The position numbers and the translations under genes were made by a program. A DNA stretch of 64,000 nucleotides from Chitinophaga sp. GbtcB8. Lineage in GTDB: Bacteria; Bacteroidota; Bacteroidia; Chitinophagales; Chitinophagaceae. The DNA lies in contig NZ_JAGXJN010000014.1 of the NCBI RefSeq assembly GCF_019091455.1, forward strand, positions 1 through 64,000, in the 5' to 3' direction. Of this stretch, positions 57,752 through 64,000 are shown one piece after another; the first letter of the stretch is position 1; the number at the start of each line of letters is the position of its first letter. Below the pieces are notes generated by a model, which was given only the letters and a program-made list of their open reading frames with translations, made no database searches and had not been told where the DNA came from.

Positions 57752-58114
57752 TTGAATGCAGGTTTAGTTTTTCAATACCGTGAAAGCCGGTTTATGATAA
57801 CGTTATCAGCTGGAAGCAAAATAATAAAGCGGCTGTATATATAACGTAACCCGGGCCGCTTTAGATATATGCATTTACCATAGGGATCCGGCATGGTATG
57901 TAAGGATTATTCCTCCTGGAATATTTAGGCACGTTTCATGCTATATGGTTCATTTTCAGTAGTTTTGCGGCATTGCACCCTGGAATCCCATTATTCCTTG
58001 CCCGGTCCCCATTTTCTCTATCCTATGTTGTTCATGTGTATTAGCGGTAGTTAACACCGCATTTCTATAGTTTTTTGATGGCAAGTATTATTAACCAAAA
58101 CAAAAATTCCGGAC
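57752..58114. other. 363-base divergent intergenic region
   Basis: It contains the palindrome at 57795-57808, an 8-base inverted repeat AAAGCGGC/GCCGCTTT (57826-57833 and 57855-57862) and a short hairpin GCGGT/ACCGC near 58045. No coding sequence is seen. The promoters of both neighbours must lie here. Confidence 0.55.
57795..57808. promoter_or_regulatory. LacI-type operator candidate before the sugar dehydrogenase gene
   Basis: TGATAACGTTATCA is a perfect 14-base palindrome with central CG, 44 bases upstream of the dehydrogenase start. The form is that of LacI-family operators. No regulator gene is adjacent. Confidence 0.5.
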
Positions 58115-58723
58115 ATGAAGAGGATCTTTAAATTGACGCTGGTTGCTGTGGCTGTATTTTGTAGCTCCGTTGTTGTAGCGCAAACCCAACAAGGCAACAT
58201 CATGGTAGGTGGAGACATCTCCAATTTTAACCTCAATTTCCTGGGTGGGGGAGGCGGTACTGCCTTCCAGATGGACCTCACACCCAAAGTAGCCTATTTT
58301 ATTAAGGACGGACTGGCCATAGGCGGGTATGGCCGTTTAAGCCTGGTTACTGCTAAAGATGCAGGCACGGCAACCACTTATGGTATTGGCGCCCTGGGCC
58401 GCTATTTTGTGGAAGACAAAAACGTGCGGAAACTGGAATTCTCCAAGAGAAGCCGCTTTTTTGTAGAAGCCAATGCTGGTTTCGGCGGTTCCAGTAATTC
58501 CAAAACATCTGCCAGCACTACCGGCCTGGATCTGGGAGTAGGCCCCGGTATCGCGTACTTTATTACACCGAACGTATCCCTGGAGGCGTTGTTAAAGTAT
58601 GAGTTAACAGTAGGTTTCGGTAGCGCTACCACCTCTAACCGCTTAAACCTGGGTATCGGTTTCCAGGTATATCTGCCTTCCGCCAAAGCCCGTCAGCTTA
58701 TGAAGGAAGAAACCGGCAAATAA
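58115..58723 (+). CDS. Outer-membrane beta-barrel protein
   Basis: A 202-residue exported protein with a signal peptide (LTLVAVAVFCSSVVVAQ). The mature part is glycine- and aromatic-rich with alternating strands, as in OmpA-like eight-stranded barrels: GNIMVGGDISNFNLNFLGGG, VAYFIKDGLAIGGYGRLSLV, GIGALGRYFVED, LGVGPGIAYFITPNVSLEAL, and it ends with LGIGFQVYLP and a short charged tail. No enzymatic residues are seen. A terminator follows at 58750. Confidence 0.85.
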   Translation: MKRIFKLTLVAVAVFCSSVVVAQTQQGNIMVGGDISNFNLNFLGGGGGTAFQMDLTPKVAYFIKDGLAIGGYGRLSLVTAKDAGTATTYGIGALGRYFVEDKNVRKLEFSKRSRFFVEANAGFGGSSNSKTSASTTGLDLGVGPGIAYFITPNVSLEALLKYELTVGFGSATTSNRLNLGIGFQVYLPSAKARQLMKEETGK

Positions 58724-58749
58724 GCGCGGTAACTATACAAAAAATATTA

Positions 58750-58800
58750 GGTCCCTGTTTCGCCATAAATGTGGTGGAACAGGGATCTTTTCCTTTTAAA
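58750..58800 (+). terminator. Terminator after the beta-barrel gene
   Basis: A 15-base stem with several G-T pairs (58750-58764 with 58773-58787) and an 8-base loop, followed by T-rich sequence. Confidence 0.85.
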
Positions 58801-58909
58801 AAGGCATCCGGAACAACCTGCCTGCCTACTCTTTTCAGTAAAATTGAACATGATGTTGTATCAGATTGATAATGAACGTACTGAATAAAAGGATGCAGAA
58901 GTGTGACCG

Positions 58910-58992
58910 TATTTTGTGCATCTGCAAGGCCGGTGCTTGCAGGTGGGATTACCGAAAACCAATAACAGAGTAGGTGGAACAAATAAAGAACC
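58910..58992 (+). promoter_or_regulatory. Promoter-like element and structured leader of the micropeptide gene
   Basis: TATTTTG at 58910-58916 is one base short of TAnnTTTG. A perfect hairpin CTGCAAG (58922-58928) with CTTGCAG (58936-58942) follows in the presumed leader, then about 50 bases to the ATG. The arrangement would allow translational control, but this is inferred. Confidence 0.4.
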
Positions 58993-59070
58993 ATGCATAT
59001 GAACGACTTACTAAGCGACCTGTTAAAGGCTCTGTGGGACTTTTTGAACGGGCTGGTGGGAACGTTGTAA
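58993..59070 (+). CDS. Amphipathic micropeptide (23-25 residues)
   Basis: A short gene with ATG at 58993 and 58999 and TAA at 59068-59070. The peptide from the second ATG is MNDLLSDLLKALWDFLNGLV followed by GTL. Hydrophobic residues at 4, 5, 8, 9, 12, 13, 15, 16, 19, 20 and 23 form a continuous face of a helix, with D, N, S, K and G on the other, net charge about minus 2. This resembles phenol-soluble modulins or type I toxin peptides in form only. A perfect terminator stands 25 bases behind the stop. No family is recognised. The regular pattern and its own terminator argue for a real gene. Confidence 0.6.
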   Translation: MHMNDLLSDLLKALWDFLNGLVGTL

Positions 59071-59094
59071 TAAAGCCCCCTTAGCTATTACTAC

Positions 59095-59125
59095 CTCGGG
59101 GCCGGCTGCCCCGAGTTTTTATTTT
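59095..59125 (+). terminator. Terminator of the micropeptide gene
   Basis: A perfect 8-base GC-rich stem CTCGGGGC (59095-59102) with GCCCCGAG (59108-59115), a 5-base loop and the tail TTTTTATTTT. Confidence 0.92.
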
Positions 59126-59379
59126 CCGGCTGGGTGCTGATGCCTTAGCCCGGTAATTATGAAAATATGATCCACATGAGGGAATCTGCCTGTTATGAAT
59201 TTTCTGGCAACTATGTTCTTTTTGTGCTGGCTGCTCAAACCTTTACCGGATGGGCTACCCAGCTGTTATTACCGGCTCATTTCGTTGATTTTGCGCGCTT
59301 TGAGGAGGCTTCGCCCAGGCCCGGCCTTGCCGGTATTGAGGCAGGCCCTTAATTTTGTATGGTTTTTTTCCCGAAATAA
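59126..59379. other. Gap before the rpsJ promoter
   Basis: About 250 bases without a convincing gene; a 61-codon frame at 59167 and a 91-codon frame at 59195 overlap it and look non-coding. A GC-rich hairpin-like stretch (GGCCCGGCC..) is near 59320. Confidence 0.5.
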
Positions 59380-59411
59380 TTTGTCATTTGATAAAAAACA
59401 AATTACCTTTG
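59380..59411 (+). promoter_or_regulatory. rpsJ promoter, TTTG-N20-TACCTTTG
   Basis: TTTG at 59380-59383, a 20-base spacer, TACCTTTG at 59404-59411, then CCCTCCCAAATTG. The start codon of rpsJ is 44 bases downstream. It drives the S10 block of at least eight genes. Confidence 0.82.
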
Positions 59412-59454
59412 CCCTCCCAAATTGTACGGGTAAAAAAGAAGTAGTTCATTGCAT

Positions 59455-59760
59455 ATGTCTCAGAGAATAAGAATCAAGCTGAAGTCCTACGATCATAACC
59501 TGGTAGACAAATCTGCTGAGAAGATCGTAAAAACCGTGCGTAACACGGGCGCTGTGGTAACTGGTCCAATTCCGTTACCTACTGAAAAGAAAATCTTTAC
59601 AGTACTGCGTTCTCCGCACGTTAACAAGAAAGCAAGGGAGCAATTCCAGCTGTGTACGCACAAGCGCTTGCTGGATATCTATACCTCCTCTTCCAGGACG
59701 GTAGATGCCCTGAGCAAGTTGGATCTGCCCTCTGGTGTAGAAGTGGAAATTAAAGCGTAG
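59455..59760 (+). CDS. rpsJ: 30S ribosomal protein S10
   Basis: A 101-residue protein, beginning MSQRIRIKLKSYDHNLVDKS, with GPIPLPTEKKIFTVLRSPHV and REQFQLCTHKRLLDIY, all typical of S10. ATG 59455 is the start; a TTG frame start 6 bases earlier is not likely. S10 is part of the 30S head and also binds NusB in antitermination. It is first in the S10 block and is followed by a 227-base spacer before rplC, longer than usual. Confidence 0.98.
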   Translation: MSQRIRIKLKSYDHNLVDKSAEKIVKTVRNTGAVVTGPIPLPTEKKIFTVLRSPHVNKKAREQFQLCTHKRLLDIYTSSSRTVDALSKLDLPSGVEVEIKA

Positions 59761-59987
59761 GACATCGGCAAGGCGGCAAAAGGCCCCCCTGCTTAGATTG
59801 ATACAACGGGCAAAAAAGGTGAAATGGTCATACAACCGTATGGCGGTTTATACACCGCTGTCCCGGCAATAAAACACTTAACATACAGGTCACGCCTTCT
59901 GGGTGGCCGCCCAATAAATGTATATAAACCGCCCATCCTGGGGAAAGCTAGAACACCCCCAGGCGCTGGGTAAAAATGTATAAATAA
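59761..59987 (+). promoter_or_regulatory. Structured 227-base leader between rpsJ and rplC
   Basis: GGCGGTTTATA (59842-59852) pairs with TATAAACCGCC (59923-59933) over some 70 bases, and CCTGGGG (59937-59943) pairs with CCCCAGG (59957-59963) just before the rplC start. Such nested pairing in a ribosomal operon suggests an attenuator or a ribosomal-protein binding site. No T run follows, so a simple terminator is unlikely. Confidence 0.45.
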
Positions 59988-60605
59988 ATGAAAGGTATTA
60001 TTGGTAAAAAGATCGGCATGACCAGCATCTTCGAAGCTAATGGCAAGCAAACTGCTTGTACCATTATCGAAGCCGGTCCGAACGTGGTTACTCAGGTGAA
60101 ATCACCAGACACCGATGGGTACACCGCCATTCAGGTAGCATTCAGCGACAAAAAAGAAAAGCACGCTACCAAAGCAGAAACAAATCACTTCGCGAAAGCA
60201 AGCACCTCTCCCAAACGTTTTGTAAAAGAATTCCGTAACCCAACTGTAGAAAAAGCCCTGGGTGATACCATCACCTGCGAGATTTTCGCAGAAGGTGAAA
60301 AGGTAGATATCGTAGGCACCTCCAAAGGTAAAGGCTTCCAGGGCGTAGTTAAACGCCACGGCTTTAGCGGTGTGGGTGAACAATCACACGGCCAGCACGA
60401 CAGAAGCAGGGCTCCCGGTTCCATCGGTGGTTCTTCTTATCCTTCCCGCGTTTTTAAAGGTATGCGTATGGCAGGCCAAACCGGCAACGAAGCAGTGAAA
60501 GTGAAAGGCCTGAAAATTCTGAAGATATTTCCTGATAAGAATTATATCCTGGTAAGTGGTTCCGTTCCCGGCCACAATGGTTCAATCGTTTTAATCCAGA
60601 AGTAA
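59988..60605 (+). CDS. rplC: 50S ribosomal protein L3
   Basis: A 205-residue protein with MKGIIGKKIGMTSIFEANGK at the start and the L3 core GTSKGKGFQGVVKRHGFSG and SIGGSSYPSRVFKGMRMAGQ. The glutamine of the GQ(H/A)D region, methylated in some bacteria, lies in SHGQHDRSRAPGS. It is essential for 50S assembly and the peptidyl-transferase centre. It is preceded by the structured spacer and followed by rplD after one base. Confidence 0.98.
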   Translation: MKGIIGKKIGMTSIFEANGKQTACTIIEAGPNVVTQVKSPDTDGYTAIQVAFSDKKEKHATKAETNHFAKASTSPKRFVKEFRNPTVEKALGDTITCEIFAEGEKVDIVGTSKGKGFQGVVKRHGFSGVGEQSHGQHDRSRAPGSIGGSSYPSRVFKGMRMAGQTGNEAVKVKGLKILKIFPDKNYILVSGSVPGHNGSIVLIQK

Positions 60606-60606
60606 T

Positions 60607-61245
60607 ATGCAACTCGATATTTTAAATATAGAAGGTAAGAAAACCGGAAGAACTGTTGAACTTCCTGAAGAGATCTTTGGTGTGGAACCTAACAACCACG
60701 TAATTTACCTGGCTGTAAAACAATACCTGGCCGCTCAGCGTCAGGGTACACACAAGGTAAAAACCAGGGCTGAAGTAAAAGGTGCTTCCCGTAAACTGCA
60801 CAAACAAAAAGGTACCGGCGGTTCCCGTAAAGGTAACATCCGTAACCCGTTATATAAAGGTGGTGGTACCATCTTCGGTCCCAAACCTCATGGTTATGAC
60901 TTTAAGCTGAACAGGAAAGTGAAAGATCTGGCTAAGATCTCCGCCCTGTCTACAAAAGCTAAAGAAAACAGCATCATCATCCTGGAAGATGTGAACCTGG
61001 AAGCTCCCAAGACCAAACAATTCTTAGGTATCTTAAAAAGCCTGAACATTAATGTAGAAGGCCGTAAAACCCTGGTAGTAATGCCGGAGTATAACGATAA
61101 TGTATACCTGTCTTTAAGGAACATTCCCAGCGTAGACGGTGTAGTACTGGCCGATATCAATACTTATGATATCGTAAACAGCAACTACCTGGTGTTCACA
61201 GAAAGCGCTGTAAAAATCTTCACCGAAGAACCGGCTGAAGCATAA
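60607..61245 (+). CDS. rplD: 50S ribosomal protein L4
   Basis: A 212-residue protein with the long loop HKQKGTGGSRKGNIRNPLYK that reaches the exit tunnel, FGPKPHGYDFKLNRKVKDLA and PSVDGVVLADINTYDIV, typical of L4. In Escherichia coli L4 also represses its own operon; whether it binds the rpsJ-rplC spacer here is unknown. It starts one base after the rplC stop. Confidence 0.98.
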   Translation: MQLDILNIEGKKTGRTVELPEEIFGVEPNNHVIYLAVKQYLAAQRQGTHKVKTRAEVKGASRKLHKQKGTGGSRKGNIRNPLYKGGGTIFGPKPHGYDFKLNRKVKDLAKISALSTKAKENSIIILEDVNLEAPKTKQFLGILKSLNINVEGRKTLVVMPEYNDNVYLSLRNIPSVDGVVLADINTYDIVNSNYLVFTESAVKIFTEEPAEA

Positions 61246-61297
61246 TTAACTGAATAACAAGCTAACGGCTCACGCCCACAGCTTAAAGCAAATAAAG

Positions 61298-61597
61298 ATG
61301 AAACTTTCAGACGTTTTAATCAAACCGGTGGTAACAGAAAAGGTGAATAAAGCCACTGAGAAATTCAACCGCTACTACTTCATTGTTGACAAAAAAGCCA
61401 ACAAGCTGGAGATTAAAAAAGCAGTGGAAGATTTTTACGGCGTGGCCGTAGCAGAGGTAAATACTGCCGTGATGCCCGGTAAAAGCAAATTCCGCTTTAC
61501 CAAGGCAGGTTTCATTGCAGGTAAGAAGCCCTCTTACAAAAAAGCCATCGTTACGCTGGCCGACGGAGAAACGATAGATCTGTATGCTAACATATAG
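61298..61597 (+). CDS. rplW: 50S ribosomal protein L23
   Basis: A 99-residue protein, MKLSDVLIKPVVTEKVNKAT, with YYFIVDKKANKLEIKKAVED and GKSKFRFTKAGFIAGKKPSY, typical of L23, which forms the docking site for trigger factor and SRP at the exit tunnel. It lies 52 bases after rplD and 79 bases before rplB; the latter spacer has a hairpin. Confidence 0.97.
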   Translation: MKLSDVLIKPVVTEKVNKATEKFNRYYFIVDKKANKLEIKKAVEDFYGVAVAEVNTAVMPGKSKFRFTKAGFIAGKKPSYKKAIVTLADGETIDLYANI

Positions 61598-61603
61598 TGC
61601 CCT

Positions 61604-61621
61604 CCCGACCCCCGGGTCGGG
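61604..61621 (+). repeat. Hairpin between rplW and rplB
   Basis: CCCGACCC (61604-61611) pairs with GGGTCGGG (61614-61621) with a very short loop. A few T follow at a distance, so it is more likely a processing or attenuation element than a full terminator. Confidence 0.55.
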
Positions 61622-61676
61622 GATGGTTGTATATACAGATCACATTATAAACAATAACTAGCAATAAGAACTAGCA

Positions 61677-62510
61677 ATGGCACTTAAGAAGTACAAACCG
61701 ATCACAGCCGGTACCCGTTGGAAAATAGGCAATGCATATGCTGAGCTGACCAGCGACACACCGGAAAAAAGCCTCCTGGAGCCTGCCAAGAAAACAGGCG
61801 GCCGGAACGTGCAGGGTAGAAGGTCTATGCGTTACATAGGTGGTGGCCACAAACAACACTACCGCGTTATAGATTTCAAACGCAACAAGCAGAACATACC
61901 CGCTACCGTTAAGACTATCGAATACGATCCTAACCGTAGCGCATTCATCGCATTACTAAGTTATGCAGATGGTGAAAAACGTTACATCCTGGCTCCCCAG
62001 GGCCTGCAGGTAGGCGCTACCGTTATTAGCGGTCCTGAAGTAGCTCCGGAAGTAGGTAACGCCCTGCTGCTGAAAAATATGCCGCTGGGTACTGTAGTTC
62101 ACAACATTGAGCTGCAGCCTGGCAGGGGTGGTGCAATTGCACGCAGTGCAGGCACCTACGCTCAGCTGAACGCCAAGGAAGAAAAATACGCTTCCCTGAA
62201 AATGCCTTCCGGTGAGCTGCGCAAAGTGTTGATCACTTGCATGGCAACCGTAGGTACCGTTTCTAACTCTGACCACGCGCTGCAATCTATCGGTAAGGCT
62301 GGTGCCAACCGTTGGAGAGGCATCCGCCCCCGCAACCGTGGTGTGGCAATGAACCCCGTAGATCACCCGATGGGTGGTGGTGAAGGTAAAGCTTCCGGTG
62401 GTCACCCCAGGTCCAGAACTGGTAAATATGCAAAAGGCCTGAAAACCAGGAAGCCGCATAAGAGCTCCGATAAGCTCATCGTTACCAGGAAGAACGGGAA
62501 GAAATTATAA
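61677..62510 (+). CDS. rplB: 50S ribosomal protein L2
   Basis: A 277-residue protein with MALKKYKPITAGTRWKI at the start, RRSMRYIGGGHKQHYRVIDF and the C-terminal MNPVDHPMGGGEGKASGGHP, which contains the conserved His near the peptidyl-transferase centre. It binds 23S rRNA and joins the subunits. The length and motifs are normal. A 12-base-pair hairpin separates it from rpsS. Confidence 0.98.
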   Translation: MALKKYKPITAGTRWKIGNAYAELTSDTPEKSLLEPAKKTGGRNVQGRRSMRYIGGGHKQHYRVIDFKRNKQNIPATVKTIEYDPNRSAFIALLSYADGEKRYILAPQGLQVGATVISGPEVAPEVGNALLLKNMPLGTVVHNIELQPGRGGAIARSAGTYAQLNAKEEKYASLKMPSGELRKVLITCMATVGTVSNSDHALQSIGKAGANRWRGIRPRNRGVAMNPVDHPMGGGEGKASGGHPRSRTGKYAKGLKTRKPHKSSDKLIVTRKNGKKL

Positions 62511-62524
62511 ATAACTCCCACCGC

Positions 62525-62561
62525 ATAAGTTCCGCTAAGGGATCACCGCAGCGGAACTTAT
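62525..62561 (+). repeat. Hairpin between rplB and rpsS
   Basis: A perfect 12-base stem ATAAGTTCCGCT (62525-62536) with AGCGGAACTTAT (62550-62561) and a 13-base loop in the 88-base spacer. It lacks a T run and may protect or process the transcript. Confidence 0.7.
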
Positions 62562-62598
62562 AAAGTGGAAATTGGAATCTAAATAAACAGACACAGAC

Positions 62599-62865
62599 AT
62601 GGGTCGTTCCATTAAAAAAGGTCCTTACGTAGACCAAAAATTAGAGCTGAAAGTGGAGAAGATGAATGAAGGCGCGAAGAAAACCGTGATCAAAACATGG
62701 AGCCGCCGTTCAACCATCACTCCCGACTTTGTGGGCCATACGTTTGCGGTGCACAATGGTAACAAATTCATCCCTGTATATGTAACAGAGTTTATGGTAG
62801 GCCATAAACTGGGTGAGTTTGCGCCAACCCGCAACTTTAAAGGACACGCTAATAAGAAAATGTAA
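62599..62865 (+). CDS. rpsS: 30S ribosomal protein S19
   Basis: An 88-residue protein, beginning MGRSIKKGPYVDQKLELKVE, and containing KTWSRRSTITPDFVGHTFAV and GHKLGEFAPTRNFKGH, typical of S19. It binds the 30S head next to S13. Length is normal. An iterated spacer with inverted repeats follows it. Confidence 0.98.
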   Translation: MGRSIKKGPYVDQKLELKVEKMNEGAKKTVIKTWSRRSTITPDFVGHTFAVHNGNKFIPVYVTEFMVGHKLGEFAPTRNFKGHANKKM

Positions 62866-62879
62866 ACATATTGATGTAT

Positions 62880-62940
62880 GAAGTAAGAAGTATGAGGTCA
62901 GCGTCCCGCATCATATTTCCTCAGTCCTACTTCGTACTTC
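62880..62940 (+). repeat. Inverted iterated repeat between rpsS and rplV
   Basis: GAAGTAAGAAGTATGAGG (62880-62897) and CCTCAGTCCTACTTCGTACTTC (62919-62940; 22 bases, key part TACTTCGTACTTC) are imperfect inverted copies. Each half is itself made of repeated GAAGTA-type words. ATATCAAATATCAAAT follows. Confidence 0.6.
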
Positions 62941-62973
62941 AGGCTTCAAATATCAAATATCAAATAATTAACA

Positions 62974-63333
62974 ATGGAAGCAGTAGCTAAGCTGAATAAC
63001 AATCCCACCTCTACCCGCAAAATGCGTTTGCTGGCGGATCTGATCCGCGGTATGGATGTGGAGAAGGCTTTGAATATTTTGAAATTCCATCCAAAGCATC
63101 CCAGCGTACCCTTGGAGAAACTGCTGGTATCTGCCATTGCTAACTGGAAAGTGAAGAACGAAGGCAGTCGTGTAGAAGATGCGAACCTGGTTGTAAAAAC
63201 TATTTTCGTGGATGGTGGCCGTATCCTGAAAAGAATGCGCCCGGCGCCGCAGGGTAGAGGTTACCGTGTCCGTAAGAGAAGTAACCACGTTACCCTCGCA
63301 GTGGATAGCCGTAACGAAACAGTAAAGAAATAA
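62974..63333 (+). CDS. rplV: 50S ribosomal protein L22
   Basis: A 119-residue protein: MEAVAKLNNNPTSTRKMRLL and, near the end, RMRPAPQGRGYRVRKRSNHV, the beta-hairpin region that lines the exit tunnel, where macrolide-resistance changes occur in other bacteria. It looks wild type. It begins 108 bases after rpsS, with the iterated spacer between them. Confidence 0.97.
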   Translation: MEAVAKLNNNPTSTRKMRLLADLIRGMDVEKALNILKFHPKHPSVPLEKLLVSAIANWKVKNEGSRVEDANLVVKTIFVDGGRILKRMRPAPQGRGYRVRKRSNHVTLAVDSRNETVKK

Positions 63334-63368
63334 AACTATTCAACTAATTAGATAAATAAACCAGGAAC

Positions 63369-64000
63369 ATGGGTCAGAAAACAAATCCTATTGGTAACAG
63401 GTTAGGTATCATCAGAGGATGGGACTCTAATTGGTATGGTAGCAAAAAAGATTACGCTACCAAGCTGATCGAAGATAACAAGATCAGGACTTACCTGAAT
63501 GCCCGTATCAACAAAGGCGGCATTTCACGCGTAGTGATCGAAAGAACACTGGGTAAGCTGATCATCACCATCCATACATCCAAACCTGGTATCATCATAG
63601 GTAAAGGTGGTGGTGAAGTAGACCGCATTAAAGAAGAGCTGAAGAAACTGACCGGTAAGGAGGATGTACAGATCAATATTCTGGAGATCCGCCGTCCGGA
63701 AGTAGATGCCAATATCGTTGCCGAAACAATTGCTAAACAAATTGAAAGCCGCATCAACTACAAGCGCGCGATCAAAATGGCGATTGCTACAGCTTTAAGA
63801 ATGGGTGCGGAAGGTATTAAGGTGAAAGTGGGCGGCCGTTTGGGCGGTTCGGAAATAGCCCGTTCAGAGGAAATGAAACAAGGCCGTACGCCTTTGCATA
63901 CTTTCCGTATGGATATTGATTATGCTTCCCTGTTTGCCTTAACCGTTTACGGTAAAATAGGTATCAAGGTATGGATCTGTAAAGGTGAAGTACTGGGCCA
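63369..64000 (+). CDS. rpsC: 30S ribosomal protein S3 (partial at window end)
   Basis: The frame opens at ATG 63369 with MGQKTNPIGNRLGIIRGWDS and runs without a stop to the window end, giving 210 residues. It has the KH-domain motif TSKPGIIIGKGGGEVDRIKE and the S3 core GRLGGSEIARSEEMKQGRTP. S3 is in the 30S head at the mRNA entry and has helicase-like activity with S4. The C-terminal end is outside the window. Confidence 0.97.
   Translation, partial: MGQKTNPIGNRLGIIRGWDSNWYGSKKDYATKLIEDNKIRTYLNARINKGGISRVVIERTLGKLIITIHTSKPGIIIGKGGGEVDRIKEELKKLTGKEDVQINILEIRRPEVDANIVAETIAKQIESRINYKRAIKMAIATALRMGAEGIKVKVGGRLGGSEIARSEEMKQGRTPLHTFRMDIDYASLFALTVYGKIGIKVWICKGEVLG

Noticed and set aside
59167..59470. 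Two plus-strand frames between the micropeptide and rpsJ
   Set aside because: They overlap the rpsJ promoter and start and have no protein-like pattern.
1..64000. CRISPR arrays, insertion sequences, prophage genes
   Set aside because: No regularly spaced 25-40 base repeats, transposases or integrases were recognised anywhere in the window.

Overview
This window comes from a Bacteroidota chromosome, most likely a Chitinophaga-like member of the Chitinophagaceae. The evidence is a PorV-type type IX secretion protein and a T9SS C-terminal sorting domain, Bacteroidota-restricted families (DUF5686, DUF4833, DUF3570/DUF4266, DUF6597-AraC), many secreted glycoside hydrolases, and promoters of the Bacteroidota form TTTG-N20-TAnnTTTG. 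No insertion sequence, prophage or CRISPR array was seen. The genus is an inference from gene content.

Layout. (1) 1-7025: a tight plus-strand operon for inositol lipids: inositol-phosphate synthase (C-terminal end only), a PgpA-type phosphatase, a GtrA protein, a DUF5686 outer-membrane protein, a CDP-alcohol phosphatidyltransferase fused to DUF4833, an FA2H/Scs7-like fatty-acid hydroxylase and an Aur1-like PAP2 enzyme, closed by a strong terminator. The set reads as a route to 2-hydroxylated inositol phosphorylceramide. (2) 7.1-26.4 kb: carbohydrate and housekeeping functions: GH105, GH39, an EamA transporter, an HxlR/SDR divergent pair, NamZ (GH171), an FG-GAP protein, a SUFU-domain protein, a CehA/McbA PHP hydrolase, a RhuM-Fic/Doc protein, and a GH95 / truncated GH29 / GH36 cluster. 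(3) 26.4-33.8 kb: an accessory stretch of small unrelated genes (thioesterase, VOC proteins, YwbE, TMEM175, two methyltransferases, AraC, a possible immunity-protein relic) ending at a tRNA-Met; an 18-base sequence occurs at both ends. (4) 33.8-47.4 kb: an ICMT-like methyltransferase beside a class I terpene synthase, a MarR-GNAT fusion, a thioredoxin-ApbE-DUF4266-DUF3570 redox cluster, an MscS-type channel, GDPD, nitroreductase, RdgB and IlvE. (5) 47.6-64 kb: the str/S10 ribosomal block, rpsL-rpsG, fusA and rpsJ-rplC-rplD-rplW-rplB-rpsS-rplV-rpsC.

The ribosomal block is interrupted twice. Between rpsG and fusA lies a minus-strand cluster of a T9SS-sorted protein, a PorV-family protein, a small secreted protein and a 995-residue collagen-like protein. 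Between fusA and rpsJ lie a PQQ-type sugar dehydrogenase, a beta-barrel protein and an unannotated 23-25 residue amphipathic micropeptide with its own structured leader and terminator. Each ribosomal fragment carries nearly the same promoter (TACCTTTG followed by a C-rich initiation region). The 227-base gap between rpsJ and rplC holds nested inverted repeats and may be a regulatory leader.

The most interesting candidates are the inositol-sphingolipid operon with its hydroxylase and DUF4833 fusion, the ApbE-DUF4266-DUF3570 cluster, the micropeptide, the ribosomal promoter/leader architecture, and an 11-base phased repeat at 36.95 kb.
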